DNA from: Golubevia sp. BC0850
Taxonomy: Eukaryota > Basidiomycota > Exobasidiomycetes > Golubeviales > Golubeviaceae
DNA length: 64,000 nt
NCBI GenBank assembly: GCA_012976225.1
Contig: JAAVVG010000020.1
Span: forward strand, 1 to 64,000
Direction of reading: 5' to 3'
In this document: piece by piece, positions 32,616-43,593 of the stretch
How positions within the stretch are numbered: the stretch's first letter is position 1
How the letters are laid out: every line of letters starts with the position of its first letter
Notes under the pieces: generated by a model
The model's database searches: none
Told to the model about the DNA's origin: nothing
Seen by the model: only the letters and a program-made list of their open reading frames with translations
Translations under genes and position numbers: made by a program

Positions 32616-34585
32616 TCAGAGCGGACCTAAGAATCCCAGCGGCAAACCAAGGAGTCCTTGGAGAGCATCGACCAGAGTCTTTCCGAAAGTGATGGTGTTG
32701 ACAGGATCGGCGAGAGAGTTGACAACGTCACTGATTGAGCAACCCTGAACTGCTGGCTTTCCGGCGAACCTGTCAGCTAAGAAGTTGAAGGCTTCCGCAT
32801 CCCCAGTGAGAGCCAGGGTGATGTGAGTTCCGACCGTCTCTCTTACGCTGGTCAGACTTTTGATTCCTCGAGCGCAGAGTGAGTCCACCTGAGAAGGAGG
32901 GAGACGAACAGGATCACGTCAAGTCAGCTAGCAAGAAGAGCTCCAGAGGATTAAGTTCTGAGACTCACATAAGCATCTACTGATTCAGGAGGAACGATCT
33001 CATCGTTGACAGCGTGGTAGACGTAAAGAGGCATTTGTGGCAAAGGAGAATCTGGTAGTCCTAAGTTCGAAGAATCCAAAACTGCCTTGATTGGAGCTGC
33101 AGCCTTGAAATCTTCTTCACTGACATCGAAATACTTGAAAATGTCCTGATTTCTGAACTGAGTCAAGTCAGCACCGATACATTGATCCTTCACCTTTGCG
33201 AACTGGGTCTTTCCATCTGGAGTGAGGTGATCGTTGATGTACTTCGCCGCATCTGGATAAGCTGCAGCTACGCCTACCAGTCCACTAAAGAGAGTCAGGA
33301 AGAAAGCGAGGGGAAGTCAGACGCAAGTCTTTAGAAGGTGGACTCAAACTCTTTTCTCTTTTTCTTCTCGCGACTCACCTTGCGATCTCTCCTGCGTTGC
33401 TACCCTTGTTGACGTGATCGATCGCTGCCGAAATATTGACAGGCACTCCACCCTCTGCAACCCCGACGAACGTCAGTTCTGGAGCGTACGTTGAGGCTAG
33501 CTGAGCTGCCCAACCCGTGGCAATGGCACCTCCACTGTAACCAAGCATGGCGAGTTGAGTGTTGTTCCTATCCGGAACTACAGTCTTGAAGTTCAAGGCT
33601 GCTCGGATTCCATCTAGGGTAGTCATTCCAGCTAACGATCCAACAGTGAAAGCTGAAGACAGTCCTTCGTAGTCCGGGACTAATGTAACGTATCCTTCTC
33701 CAAGAGCGTGGTCGATGTTGATGATCTCTAGCTGCATCGAGCCGTTGTCTCCAATGGAATCGAGACGGAATTGATAAGAGGGAGCGCAATGGAGAGAGGC
33801 CGAATCTATTGGGAAGAAAGGAAGGGGGTAGAGAGGAGGTTTAGAGAAGTGCAAAAAGAGAGGGAAACCTTCAAGATGTCAAGATGTTCAATGGTCGCAG
33901 TGAACTCACCTTCAGCCGCCTGAGAAAAGAGAGGAAAATCAAGAATCAAAGGTTTAAATCAGTTCAGCACGTTTTCAAGGAGACGTGAGGTTGTTGAGAC
34001 GACACGACGAATTGGAGGATCGGATGGAATTCGGGTGGCAAAACCAAGAGCGGCGTGAAGCCGCACCCAAGCCGCCTCTTCGAACCGGTTCTCCTTGCGA
34101 ATTACTTACCTGATAACTGAGGATTTTCATAGGTCCAGTTTGAGCCTTGTAAGGAACCATGATGGTCTGGATAGTTGCAGCTGGACCTCCATACACATCG
34201 GAAGTTCGATACATTACTTGATAGGCGGCTTTGAGATTTTGAGGGAGCTTGGAGAAAGCAGCAATCTTGACTGAGAATAAGAAGAGACGACGTTTTGAGA
34301 GGAAGAAAGAACAAAGCTAGGAAACAAGAAGGAACTTACCTTCTCGAGTAGCCAAAATGTCTCCAAGTTTGGCGTTCTCAAAACCTTGAGGAGGGGTGTA
34401 GAAAGGGTCGTTGACTGGATCTGGAATCGTAGCTCTGATTTCTAGAGGTAAAGCCACTGCAACAGAGACAAGTGAGAGCAAAAGTGGCTGATGAAGAGTG
34501 ATGAGATGAGGGAAGGCAGTTATTAGGACCAAAGAGCTCTTTCTCTCTGAGCTTGAGTCATAATACTCACAGCTAAGAGCTTCAT
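32616..34585 (-). CDS. Secreted lipase of the fungal LIP family (PF03583-type)
   Basis: Extracellular triacylglycerol lipase-type hydrolase. Start at 34585; exon 1 encodes only MKLLA and joins in phase 0 to PLLLSLVSVAVALPLEIR, a clear signal peptide. The mature chain has DPFYTPPQGFENAKLGDILA, GPMKILSYQVSNSQ-like core sequence, and IINIDHALGEGYVTLVPDYE. The nucleophile elbow is MLGYSGGAIATGWAAQL (G-Y-S-G-G), followed by YAPELTFVGVAEGGVPVNIS. The acid residue lies in PLYVYHAVNDEIVPPES and the His in ETVGTHITLALTGD, completing a Ser-Asp-His triad. The C-terminal GKPAVQGCSISDVVNSL also fits the family. Six or so exons. Looks complete and active. Confidence 0.9.
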
Positions 34586-35698
34586 GTTGAGATGGTAGAA
34601 GAATTGGAAAAGAGAAGGATTTGAGAAGATGAGGGAAAAGGGAGAACAGTATACAATAGGGGTCACCTTTTTGTACCCGTTCGAATGAATGAATGATCAT
34701 GCTGTCTCCGAAGCTCCGAATACCTGCCTGACTTTTCTGGGTCACTTGCTTCCTTTGGTTAGGTGTTGTTTTGCAGGCACATCGGAATTCGAAAGATTAA
34801 GGGAAGTGGAAGGCGTTCGGGAGATCAGAAAACCCAAAAAGTGGTTGACGCGGATCAAACTCTCCCCGAACAGAATCGTCGCTGTCCCGCCGGTAAGATT
34901 CCTGCAAGCTTGATGTCTTCGAAAGATCTAAACTCCTCTCCATTGAGATAAATCTGGATCTTAAAATTGGATTGGGAGATCGGAAAGGGAAGGAGAAAGA
35001 GGGATCCGAGGCGCGGTGAGAAGAGGAGAAAGGAAAAGACAGTTCTCCTTCTCAGTCTCGATTTGAAGCCACGAAGAAGAAAGGGATGACCAAACTGGTT
35101 GGGAACTCTTCTCGAAAAAGGGGTTCGAAGAGATTTATAGAACAGGAACCGGAAGACGAAGGGGCAGAGGCATTGCGAAGTCAAACGTCTTTCATCTGTG
35201 TTCTTCTCTTCCTTTCTCCCATAATGCTTCCATGCATAGGCCCAAGTAAAGAGCAAAGCTGATAAAAAGCAAGTGAAAGAAAACGAGTGATTGGCAAAAT
35301 TGAATACCTAAGAGTACAAGAGAAGAGCGAATGAGAGAAACTATGTAGAAAAAGTGAGCATCAGAGGACCAAGAAGCGAGACAAGAGACAATGAATTCTT
35401 CAAAGGGACTTTAAACGGTATTCGATCCAACGTGTGGAACGGCTGTGGTTTCTCCTGTTGAGATCGATTGAGTCTGGAGAGAGAGAAGAGAGGAGAAAAG
35501 GGAGTGGGAGAATACGGAAAGATAGGGATTGGAGGTGAGTAACAAAATCAAGGGAATGAACGCTTCGTGCCATTTATTCAAGGAATCCATGAGAGTGATT
35601 GGATTTTCAATCTTGAAGTCTCTTCTACCTCCTCCTTCACCATCATCTAAGATAAGCGCAGCATCTCCAATGCCCGACTCCTTCCTTCCTTCCTCTTC
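34586..35698. other. Intergenic region
   Basis: About 1.1 kb upstream of the lipase and downstream of ISU1. A 133-codon minus frame near 34855-35256 is Arg/Phe/Leu-rich without domain signature or splice support, so no gene is called. The left part presumably holds the lipase promoter. Confidence 0.5.
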
Positions 35699-36620
35699 TC
35701 ATTTCCCCCTTTCCTCTTCAAAACTCACCACATCAATATGACCCTGATCCTTATTTCCAGTAGCATCTCTCTTAGCCTTGTAATTCTTAATAGCACTTTT
35801 GATAGCATCTTCAGCCAACATAGAACAATGAAGTTTCACTGGAGGTAAACATAATTCCTTTGCGATCTCAGTGTTTTTAATTTCTCCAGCTTCCTCAAGA
35901 GTCATTCCTTTGACTCTTTCAGTCATGTAAGAAGATGAAGCAATGGCAGAACCACAACCAAAAGTCTTGAAACGAACGTCTGAAATGATACCTGAGGCAT
36001 CAACTTTGATGGAAAGTTTCATTACATCTCCACAGGCTGGTGCTCCTACTAGACCAATTCCTACGTCTGAATCAGTTTTGAGGAAGGATCCGACCTGTTG
36101 GACAAGGGGAGAAGGTGGGTCAGTGAAGGACAAAGGTGGGCGAGAGGATGATCATCAGATGGTCCTCCACCCAATGAGAGAGGATGTCTGAAGACATGAA
36201 GGAGAAAGTGAAGGGATTAGAAGGAGATGGTGCTCACGTTACGTGGGTTCTCGTACTATCAAAATAAATCAAAGTATGAGGGAAATGAGATAGAAGGAGA
36301 GTGGCAAAGAGAATGGGAGGAAGGCAAAGGTGAATCATCAGCAAATCACTCAGTCATTCCTCGTTGAATGTGGAAGACTGCTTCTTTCGAGGAATTCTAC
36401 TCTGACAGAATGTAGAAGTAGTAATCATCTCTAAATTGATGATGGATGATCTACTCACATGGTCGATGACCTTGTCATGATAGTTTCTCTTTTGGTTTAC
36501 AAAGGAAGGAACTCCAGCTAAAGCTTGTCTTGAAGCGTTGATGGATTGAGTTGAACGACTAGCAGCAGTTAGAGCTGGGTTGATTGAACGGAGCAATGAA
36601 GGTAAAGTAGTTCTGAACAT
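35699..36620 (-). CDS. ISU1: Mitochondrial iron-sulfur cluster scaffold Isu1/IscU
   Basis: Scaffold on which the Nfs1 desulfurase, frataxin and ferredoxin build [2Fe-2S] clusters in the mitochondrial matrix. The N-terminus MFRTTLPSLLRSINPALTAA is Arg/Ser-rich without acids, a presequence, ending near NQKRNYHDKVIDHV. Then YENPRN, VGSFLKTDSDVGIGLVGAPA and CGDVMKLSIKVD (first ligand Cys), FKTFGCGSAIASSSYMTERV (second Cys) and the chaperone-binding loop LPPVKLHCSMLAEDAI (LPPVK, third Cys). At least three exons. The end is ambiguous: the frame runs to a stop at 35699, but a GTGAGT donor overlaps the last codons (IDVVSF), allowing an alternative last exon further downstream. All catalytic cysteines are present. 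Confidence 0.93.
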
Positions 36621-36849
36621 TTTGATGAAAAGTACGAATTTGAATGAAAGTGTTCTGAAGGAGGAGGGAAGAGTCGAATCCCGACCAGACTATGAATCGG
36701 CCACGTGGAGCAAGTGCAGCACTCACTCGATCAGCCACGACTTCTCTATCTTTCCAGAAGATCATCATCCTGGGTCTACTCCATTTCCTTCAAGGTATCA
36801 TAAATCTTAAATCTCCTTTAGGAAAGCTTCAACTTATTCAATAATAGTC

Positions 36850-38378
36850 ATGAGTGCAGGTGCAGGTGAAGGAGCTTACAGGTGCGTACAAGCATCAGAT
36901 CAGCTACCACCTCCGTCTCTCGATTCTATCCTCTATCGACTACTTACACCCACTTTACCAATCCCCTTTAACCTCATAGTTTCTCTCTTACTACTTTCTC
37001 TCCAAGTGGAAAGTTAGTTCAGGTAAGTCAAGTCCAGCGGTAGCACATCACCTTTGTTCCAATCTCTCATCGCACCCTCGTCTCATCTGTCCCTCTTAGA
37101 TTGAGCATGCCTTAGCAGCAGTATCGTCTGGAACAACTTCCTTAGGAATCAAAGGTAATTGTTTCATCTCATCTCACTCCCACTACCCCATCAACTCAAC
37201 TCATCTCTTAACTTCTCCCTCCCCTCCCATTCTCAGCTTCTTCCTCCATAGTCATCGCAGTAGAGAAACGTCCACCTTCACCATTAGTAGACGATTCAGC
37301 TCTAGAACGTATCTCAATCATCTGTCCAAACATTGGAATCGTCTATTCAGGAATGGGTCCAGATTTCAGAGTCCTGGTTGCCAAAGCTAGAAAGAGTGCT
37401 CAGGCTTATTGGAAGATTTATGGTGAATACCCTACCACTAGAGTGTTGGTTCAGGAACTAGCTCAGGTCATGCAGGAGGCTACTCAGAGTGGGTGAGTGA
37501 AGAGAAGCAGGAGGAGATGGTGAAGAGAGAGAGAGGAAGATGGAGGTGATGGTGACGTAGAAGGATAAGCTGGATTTGATGCTAGGAGAACTTAGAAGGG
37601 ATGGAACGAGCTTTAGAGTTGCTAGTCTCAAAAGCCTACAGGAGAGAGAAAGAGAGAGAGATGCGAAACGATTGATTAGAAAGTACTTCTCTCACCTCCC
37701 TCTAATACTAATTCAACCTCTCAATCTTCTATAATCCCACTCTCTCTCCTTTAATTCTACCAGAGGTGTCCGACCATTCGGAGTTTCCCTCTTAGTAGCA
37801 GGTTTCGATTCCTCTCGTGGACCTTCTCTATATCAAGTAGATCCTTCTGGATCTTATTTCATGTGGAAAGCATCTGCCATCGGAAAAAACATGATCAATG
37901 CCAAAACCTTTTTAGAAAAGAGATATAATGATGAGATTTCATTGGAAGATTCGATTCATACTGCTCTTTTAACTTTGAAGGAAGGTTTCGAAGGTCAAAT
38001 GACGGAGAAAACTATTGAGATTGGTGTGATTAGTGAATCTTTTAAGGAACAAGTTGGTGGGGCTGGAGAGAAAATTCCCGTGTTTAGGAAGTTGAATGAG
38101 GGGGAAATTAGGGATTAGTGAGTATGAGGTTTCTTTGGGTGGGAGAGAAGGAAGAGGTATGCCACGAAGAGAATGTTTACTGATCTTTACAACCTTCTTT
38201 CCTTTTCCAAAACTCTCTTCGCACTTTCACTACTTTATTGGTTTCTCTTTTCTTTTCGAACTCATTCAATCCCTTAATTCTCTCCCTGCCTTTCCCTTCG
38301 ATGTTCTATCATCCCCCCTCCCCCCCCCCTCTTTCCCATCTCACTCTGCCATTCCTTCCCTGCAGCCTGGCTTTGTAA
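36850..38378 (+). CDS. PRE8: 20S proteasome subunit alpha type 2
   Basis: Alpha-ring subunit of the 20S core proteasome. The first exon encodes [11 protein letters not shown], then [14 protein letters not shown] (the YxFSxTxFSPxGxLxQ alpha signature), [18 protein letters not shown], and [20 protein letters not shown]. Further exons give [20 protein letters not shown] and [20 protein letters not shown]. The last large exon has [20 protein letters not shown] and [14 protein letters not shown], which joins through GATTA at a GTGAGT donor to a four-codon last exon (YLAL, stop 38376-38378). Seven exons, three of them very short. Length and signature are normal for alpha2, which is non-catalytic. 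Confidence 0.93.
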
Positions 38379-38560
38379 AATCATTGACACAGGGTCAAAT
38401 TTGTAGAGCTTCCAGGAAAATTGAAGCAGGATCTTTAGAAAAGCATCATAACTAATTTTTGTTTGAGCGTGTGATCGAAGGATAGAGACGTCTCCACACT
38501 TTTGGTGATATAGTGATAAGCATTTTCTCCTCTTCCTCACACCACCAACTACCTTTCAAA

Positions 38561-39141
38561 ATGGCTTCTAAATCTTACATCGTGTAAGTTTCCACCTGTG
38601 CTCACGCTGTATGATCTAGGGTCTTATTCCCTGAATTCTTCATTCTCTATCGGATCACAGGATCTTCAAAAAGGAATCTCCCAAGGAAGTGATCGATCAA
38701 CACATCAAAGAAGTTGAGGACAAGGGAGGAAAGATTGGACAGAGATATGATCAAGATTTCATGAAGGGTTTCTCTGCGTGAGTTTGAATTAGAGATGGGG
38801 CGAAGTGGTTTGATTGAGAGCGGAAGAGAAGGGTAAAGGTTGAGTGAGGATGGGAGGATTGAGGATGGAAGGTAGAGCGGTAGAGGAATGCTGCTACTGG
38901 CTCCCATTCATTCTGGATTAGGGAAAGGCAGGCATTACACAAGTACTTTCAACATATCTGGATAATCTAGAAAGGCGTCTGGTTCTGTTGATCCTATGAG
39001 CTCACTTAATCTCTCTTGTCACCTCTCCCTCGCAGTACGATGCCAGAATCTCATGGTCAAGCCTTGACTGAGAGTTCAGCTGGAGGTAAACATGAACATA
39101 TCGATTACGTTGAGCCAGATGGGTCAGTTTCTACTTGTTAA
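38561..39141 (+). CDS. PBI2: Pbi2-like proteinase B inhibitor (I9 propeptide-type)
   Basis: Small cytosolic inhibitor of vacuolar subtilisin-type proteinase B; in yeast Pbi2 also helps vacuole fusion together with thioredoxin. Three exons encode MASKSYIV, IFKKESPKEVIDQHIKEVED with GGKIGQRYDQDFMKGFSA, and TMPESHGQALTESSAGGKHE ending in HIDYVEPDGSVSTC. The I9 inhibitor fold is recognisable from the SYIV-FKK start, the KGFSA strand and the terminal IDYVEPDG strand. About 75-80 residues, as expected. It lies 180 bp downstream of the proteasome gene on the same strand. Confidence 0.88.
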
Positions 39142-39384
39142 GAAAGAGAACGAGAACTCTTCCGTCATCTCTATCTCAAAATAAGTTGATCTCCCTCCCT
39201 TCTCTCCAGACAAGTTTCGACTAGCATCTGAATGGAATCGACTTGAATTAACATTTGCTGTAAACTAATTCATCATGCATCATTCTATTTTACCTTTCTC
39301 TGTCACTTTTGTCTGTTGCGACTGTGTTTCAGAGCAAGCTTCTCTTATCTTGTTGCCTCCCAATCCGCATCACCACTTTTCAAG

Positions 39385-41407
39385 ATGGCTCTCAAAACCA
39401 AAGCTTCTCATCCTCCGACGCGGAGATCCTCAATCCTAAGTTTAAGAAAATCGTTCATCTCATTGATCCTGCTTACTTTAAGTGGTCTGATCTTTGTGAG
39501 TTGAAGCTCAATCGAATCTACCTTTCAAAGTTGCAACTACTGAAATCTCACTAACTCCCCTTCTGTCATGAGCAGGCCCTGATCTTGCCTCTAGCATTGC
39601 CTTCTCTATTCGTAACGGCAGACCAGATACAGCAAGTTCAGAAATTCTTTGATGGAAATTCAGATGGAAGTTTGAATGGTGGGTTCTATGGAGAAGAAGG
39701 AGATGGTCATACTAATAATTGGGCAGTGTTGGTTTGTGCTTCTAAGTTTTGGTTTAATTATAGAGTGAGTTCTGGTTTTGGTTTGAGAGGTCTAAGAGAG
39801 GGAGAGGGGGGGGGAAAGGGGAAGGAGTAGAAAGTGCTGATTCTGATGAGTGGAAAGGAGAGCTCGGAGAGGTTACATCGGAAGTCGAAGAGCTGAGGTG
39901 ATTGAAGTAAAGTAAGAGGTTAAAAGCAGAAAGAGGCAAACAATCATTATCTGAAGGACATACGAGCTATAGAGATCAAGTGAAACCTAGAATCTATGCC
40001 TCTGTTTTCCTCCTCTCCCTCTGATCTTCTCGACTAACACCTCTCTCCCTTCTTCCCCCTTTCTTCCTATTTTCCTATCCGAATTCACTTTCTTATCCTT
40101 CTTACTTCTCCTCTCCAGCACATGGCCAACACCTTAGGAATGTATCGAACAGTCAAAAGATTAGGAATTCCAGATTCAAACATCATCTTAATGTTAGCTG
40201 ACGACGCAGCTTGTAATCCTAGGAATAAATTTCCTGGAAACGTTTGGTCAAATCCTGGGAAACGTTTGGATCTCTATGGTGATAGCGTGGAAGTGGATTA
40301 TAGAGGTTACGAAGTTAGTGTTGAGAATGTGATTCGAGTTTTGACTGGTTAGTATCCTGTGGGCTTGCTTTGAGGAGATTGAGACCTCAGTTTCTACTAA
40401 ATTCTTGTTCTTATGTTGCTTTTTGGAGGAAGAATGCTCAACTTATAAGTTCCTCTCTTCTCGCTTTTCTACCTCAATCTCTACCCTTCTCTGACTTCTC
40501 ATTCCCACGCACTTCTCAAACCTTATTTTGTCAAATTCTTGGACTGCTAGGACGACTACCACCCCACACACCGAAATCAAAACGTCTAGAATCAGATTCA
40601 AGATCTAACGTCTTCCTCTACATGACGGGTCATGGAGGCGATGAATTCTTGAAATTTCAAGATTATGAGGAGATCAGCGCTTTCGATCTAGGTGAGAAAA
40701 GTCGGCAGTAGAGCTTCGTGCCCCATGCGAAGAGCTTGAAAGAGGGGGTCAAAGAAAACAGAACCCACCTCCAGACGAGAAGGAGCCTATAATGAAAGCT
40801 GACACGAACACTCAACCACTTCCTCTTTGCCCTTCGGAAACTCTCGAAAGCCGACGCGATTGAACAGATGTGGGAAAAGAAAAGGTGAGCTCTTTAACGA
40901 ATGAATTGGGGGGACAGGCCATAAATCCATCGCGACTGACGCAGCTTCCTTATCTCCTCGATCAGATACCATGAACTTTTCTTCATGATCGATACCTGCC
41001 AAGCCAACACTATGTTCTCTAAGATCTACAGCCCGAATGTCTTTGCAGCAGGAAGTAGTCAACAAGGACAGAACAGTTATTCTGTAAGTTCTTCGCTGGT
41101 TTCCTTCACCCTCGCTCCCCCTTCTTTCCTCGCTATCTCACACAAGTCTCTTTTCTTTTTTTCACAGCATCATGCCGATTCAGAGCTAGGAATCGCTATG
41201 ATCGACAGATACACCCATCACATTCTAGGATTTATGGAAGATGTAAACAAGACAAGTGAGAAGACTATGAAGGACTTATTCGACTCTATGGATCCCAATG
41301 TCATTCACTCAGATCCTGGAACTAGAACTGATTTATTCAAACGAGATTTAGGAGAGGTTCGATTGACGGATTTCTTTGGAGGTAGGAGTAGAGTGGAATT
41401 GAGTTGA
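39385..41407 (+). CDS. GPI8: GPI transamidase catalytic subunit Gpi8/PIG-K
   Basis: Cysteine protease subunit of the ER GPI transamidase that attaches GPI anchors. Start at 39385 ([20 protein letters not shown]), followed by a hydrophobic signal anchor made by two exons ([14 protein letters not shown] plus [12 protein letters not shown]). The C13-type domain has [76 protein letters not shown] with the catalytic His, and [20 protein letters not shown] with the catalytic Cys. Then GVAMIDRYT-like sequence ([16 protein letters not shown]) and a terminal [11 protein letters not shown]. Seven or so exons. No C-terminal transmembrane helix is visible before the stop at 41405-41407, unlike yeast Gpi8. 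Confidence 0.92.
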
Positions 41408-41681
41408 ATATTTCCATAAGGTGTTTTAGGACTTGCTTTTGTATATTATCGATGACAACCAAATCATGTTACTGGTCTGTGATTGATTAGGATTGGTTTG
41501 GAAAGGGGATCAAAGAGAAGAGGCGAAAGATTGAGGGTGCAGTTGAAGTGAAGTGGAGATGACAGACCTGCAGTCGGAAACAACAAGAGGGAAAGATTGA
41601 CAATGAGAAAAAATCTTTATCAGTCGTTGCCAGCTCTGATTTCATCCTGACGATCAACGAAGCTCCCTCAAGCCTCACCTA

Positions 41682-43154
41682 TCAAGCGAAATTCCTGTTC
41701 CATTCCGCTGCCAGCTTCTCCGCAACTTCTTTCTCTTGAAGCATTTGAGCCAAAGAGTTCAGTGGATACTCCGAATCCTCTCCTCTCCAGCTTCCCGACC
41801 GAGCTCTTGAATGTCCGCTGCTTCCAGAGTGTGCTTTCGAATCGACAGAGCTTCGACTTGAGGATGCAGAGCTAGAAGTCCGTTCATGTATTGATACGGA
41901 ATGTAGGTAGAAGGATAGAGCACTGAGACGCATGCTAGCTTCGGTAGAATCGTTCTGATGAATTTGTTGAAGGTGGAAGGATCCTGGACTTCGTCGTCAT
42001 ACGTTCCGCACCAGCGGACAGTTTCCAATCTTTCTGCCTTCACGAGAGCTTCAGACAGCAGAGCTACTTGCGGGTCGAGGATCCTGTCGTCTAAGTTTTC
42101 AGGACAGCCGAAATTGGACCACGAGGAACCGAGGTCAAAGACTCCGAGATGCGAGACCTGTTGCGTCAATTTCCAAAGCGGGGCTGACAGGAAAAGGAAA
42201 GGATGGTCAAACACACCGCAAGGTCAAACGTGAACAAGATGATTTAATACTCACTAACAGTACTCACTAACAGTACTCACTAACAGTACTCACTAACAGT
42301 ACTCACTAGCAGAGAGTCTACTTTCTGCCGGCTGTGGGTTCAGAAAATAGCCTTCTTCACAGGCGGCTACGCAGATGGAGAGTGAAGTCAGGGTTCCTAA
42401 CCTTTCGACGTGCTCTATCACCTCTGTGAAAAGAGGGACTGCTTCTGTCTCCCAGCGAATCACTTTGACCTTTTTCAACGATAGACAGATATCTAAAAGA
42501 GCCTTCTTGAAATCTTTTGGACTTGAGATGTTCTTGTCGAATCCAATGCCATCAGGCCCAGAGTCCCGACACGATCTCTCATCATGTATCTTGCATAATC
42601 ATTGTCCGGATCCTCTCTCTCTAGCTTTTCCAGCTCCTCCTTCATGTCTCTCTCCTTGAACATTCGTCCCATGGCCTGAGAGGGCGTCAGAGCGTATGGC
42701 CAAAGTCGAGGCGCATATTTGACAAGCAGAGTGTGAGTGTGCGATCCGAGAGATGGATTGAGCTGGATTGCTTTCCAGAGCCTTCCGACAGTTCCGCAGC
42801 TACCTAGGAAGACTGTTTCCATCATCTTGGGTAGACATAGAGAGCGGAAGAGACTTGAGGTTTGAGAGAGCGAGCAGAGGGCTCTCCACTGCTCAACGAT
42901 CGAAGGGTCGCTGTACCGTGAATATCCTACCCACCAGAACATCGTCTGATAATCTCCTTGGCTCTCTGTCCCGGTCCAGATAAAGTTGAGCACCTCACTG
43001 AATGAGAGAAGGGACATATAAGGAGGGAGGAGATGGAACCTTACAAGCCCCTGTCCTCCGCGCGGTCGCACCTTTGAAAACTCACCTCAGAATCCTTCCG
43101 ACAATGTCTTTCCATCCTTCATCTTCAGAGACTTTTCTGGCATAGTTGATGAAT
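41682..43154 (-). CDS. F-box-like/leucine-rich protein, left copy (3' half in inverted repeat)
   Basis: Exon 43154-43086 encodes FINYARKVSEDEGWKDIVGR and joins in phase to the exon starting at 42997, SEVLNFIWTGTESQGDY. This contains an F-box-like core, CSLSQTSSLFRSLCLPKMME, followed by NPSLGSHTHTLLVKYAPRLW. From 42677 leftwards the sequence is shared with the right arm: AMGRMFKERDMKEELEKLE, then in another frame FKKALLDICLSLKKVKVIRW, HVERLGTLTSLSICVAACEE, an intron (42306-42184) and PLWKLTQQVSHLGVF. The phase is consistent across that intron (codon ACC). The first exon was not found. The frame change inside the arm is not explained by a canonical intron, so this may be a damaged gene. A second frame near the end runs to the stop at 41682-41684. 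Confidence 0.6.
41684..42677 (+). repeat. Left arm of a 994-bp inverted repeat
   Basis: Reverse complement of 46782-47775 with no indels; paired positions always sum to 89459. The only mismatch I found is 41691 versus 47768, near one edge. Introns, silent sites and the 13-bp tandem array are all identical. The outer edge falls in the first base of a stop codon; the inner edge falls at an AGGCC shared by both genes. There is no target-site duplication next to the arms. Confidence 0.95.
42249..42306 (-). repeat. 13-bp tandem array of five 5' splice sites (left copy)
   Basis: Read on the minus strand, four units of GTGAGTACTGTTA follow each other and end in a fifth GTGAGT. It forms the 5' end of the intron 42306-42184. 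Only the donor at 42306 keeps the downstream frame open; the first unit carries an in-frame TAG if a later donor is used. Confidence 0.9.
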
Positions 43155-43593
43155 CTGAATAATGAAAGGCGTAGAGAGAGAAGGAAGAAAGAGAAAGAAA
43201 AGCTTTCGACACTCAGTAGAAATCAATCTGACGCCACAGCAGACGCCCACTGCAGCAAGCAACGTAGGGAACAAATCATAAGACACATCTTCTGATGCTT
43301 GTTACTTGTACCCTGGGCAACTCAAACCCAGAGGTTACAGCATTCAATGAATCAAGCCTCTTCTCCAGCAACGGGTAAGAAAGCGAGGTCGAGGGCTCTC
43401 AGGAAGAAGTCTGTTCGCGGCCAATTCGATCTGTCCACAGGAGTCCTGACCTCACGCGAGGTGAGTCGAAGTCTCTCGAGTTTGGTCTTGGACACAATTG
43501 ATTGAGGTATTACAAAATGTATAAAGTCCACAGAAAAGTTCTAGATTACAGAATGAAGAAGCGATGAAACGGGAGCGAAAACCACATGAGAGC
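43155..43593. other. Region between the left F-box-like gene and FMP32-like gene, with an orphan + exon-like frame
   Basis: Should contain the unseen 5' end of the F-box-like gene. On + a frame begins at ATG 43347 (MNQASSPATGKKARSRALRK), runs through GQFDLSTGVLTSRE to a GTGAGT at 43461 and stops at 43505. It looks like a genuine first exon, but no downstream + exon exists before the FMP32-like gene. On the minus strand LLWRQIDFY-like coding sequence occurs near 43230-43250 without a clear donor. Confidence 0.4.

Noticed and set aside
34855-35256. 133-codon minus-strand open frame
   Set aside because: Arg/Phe/Leu-rich without recognisable features, in a long intergenic region.
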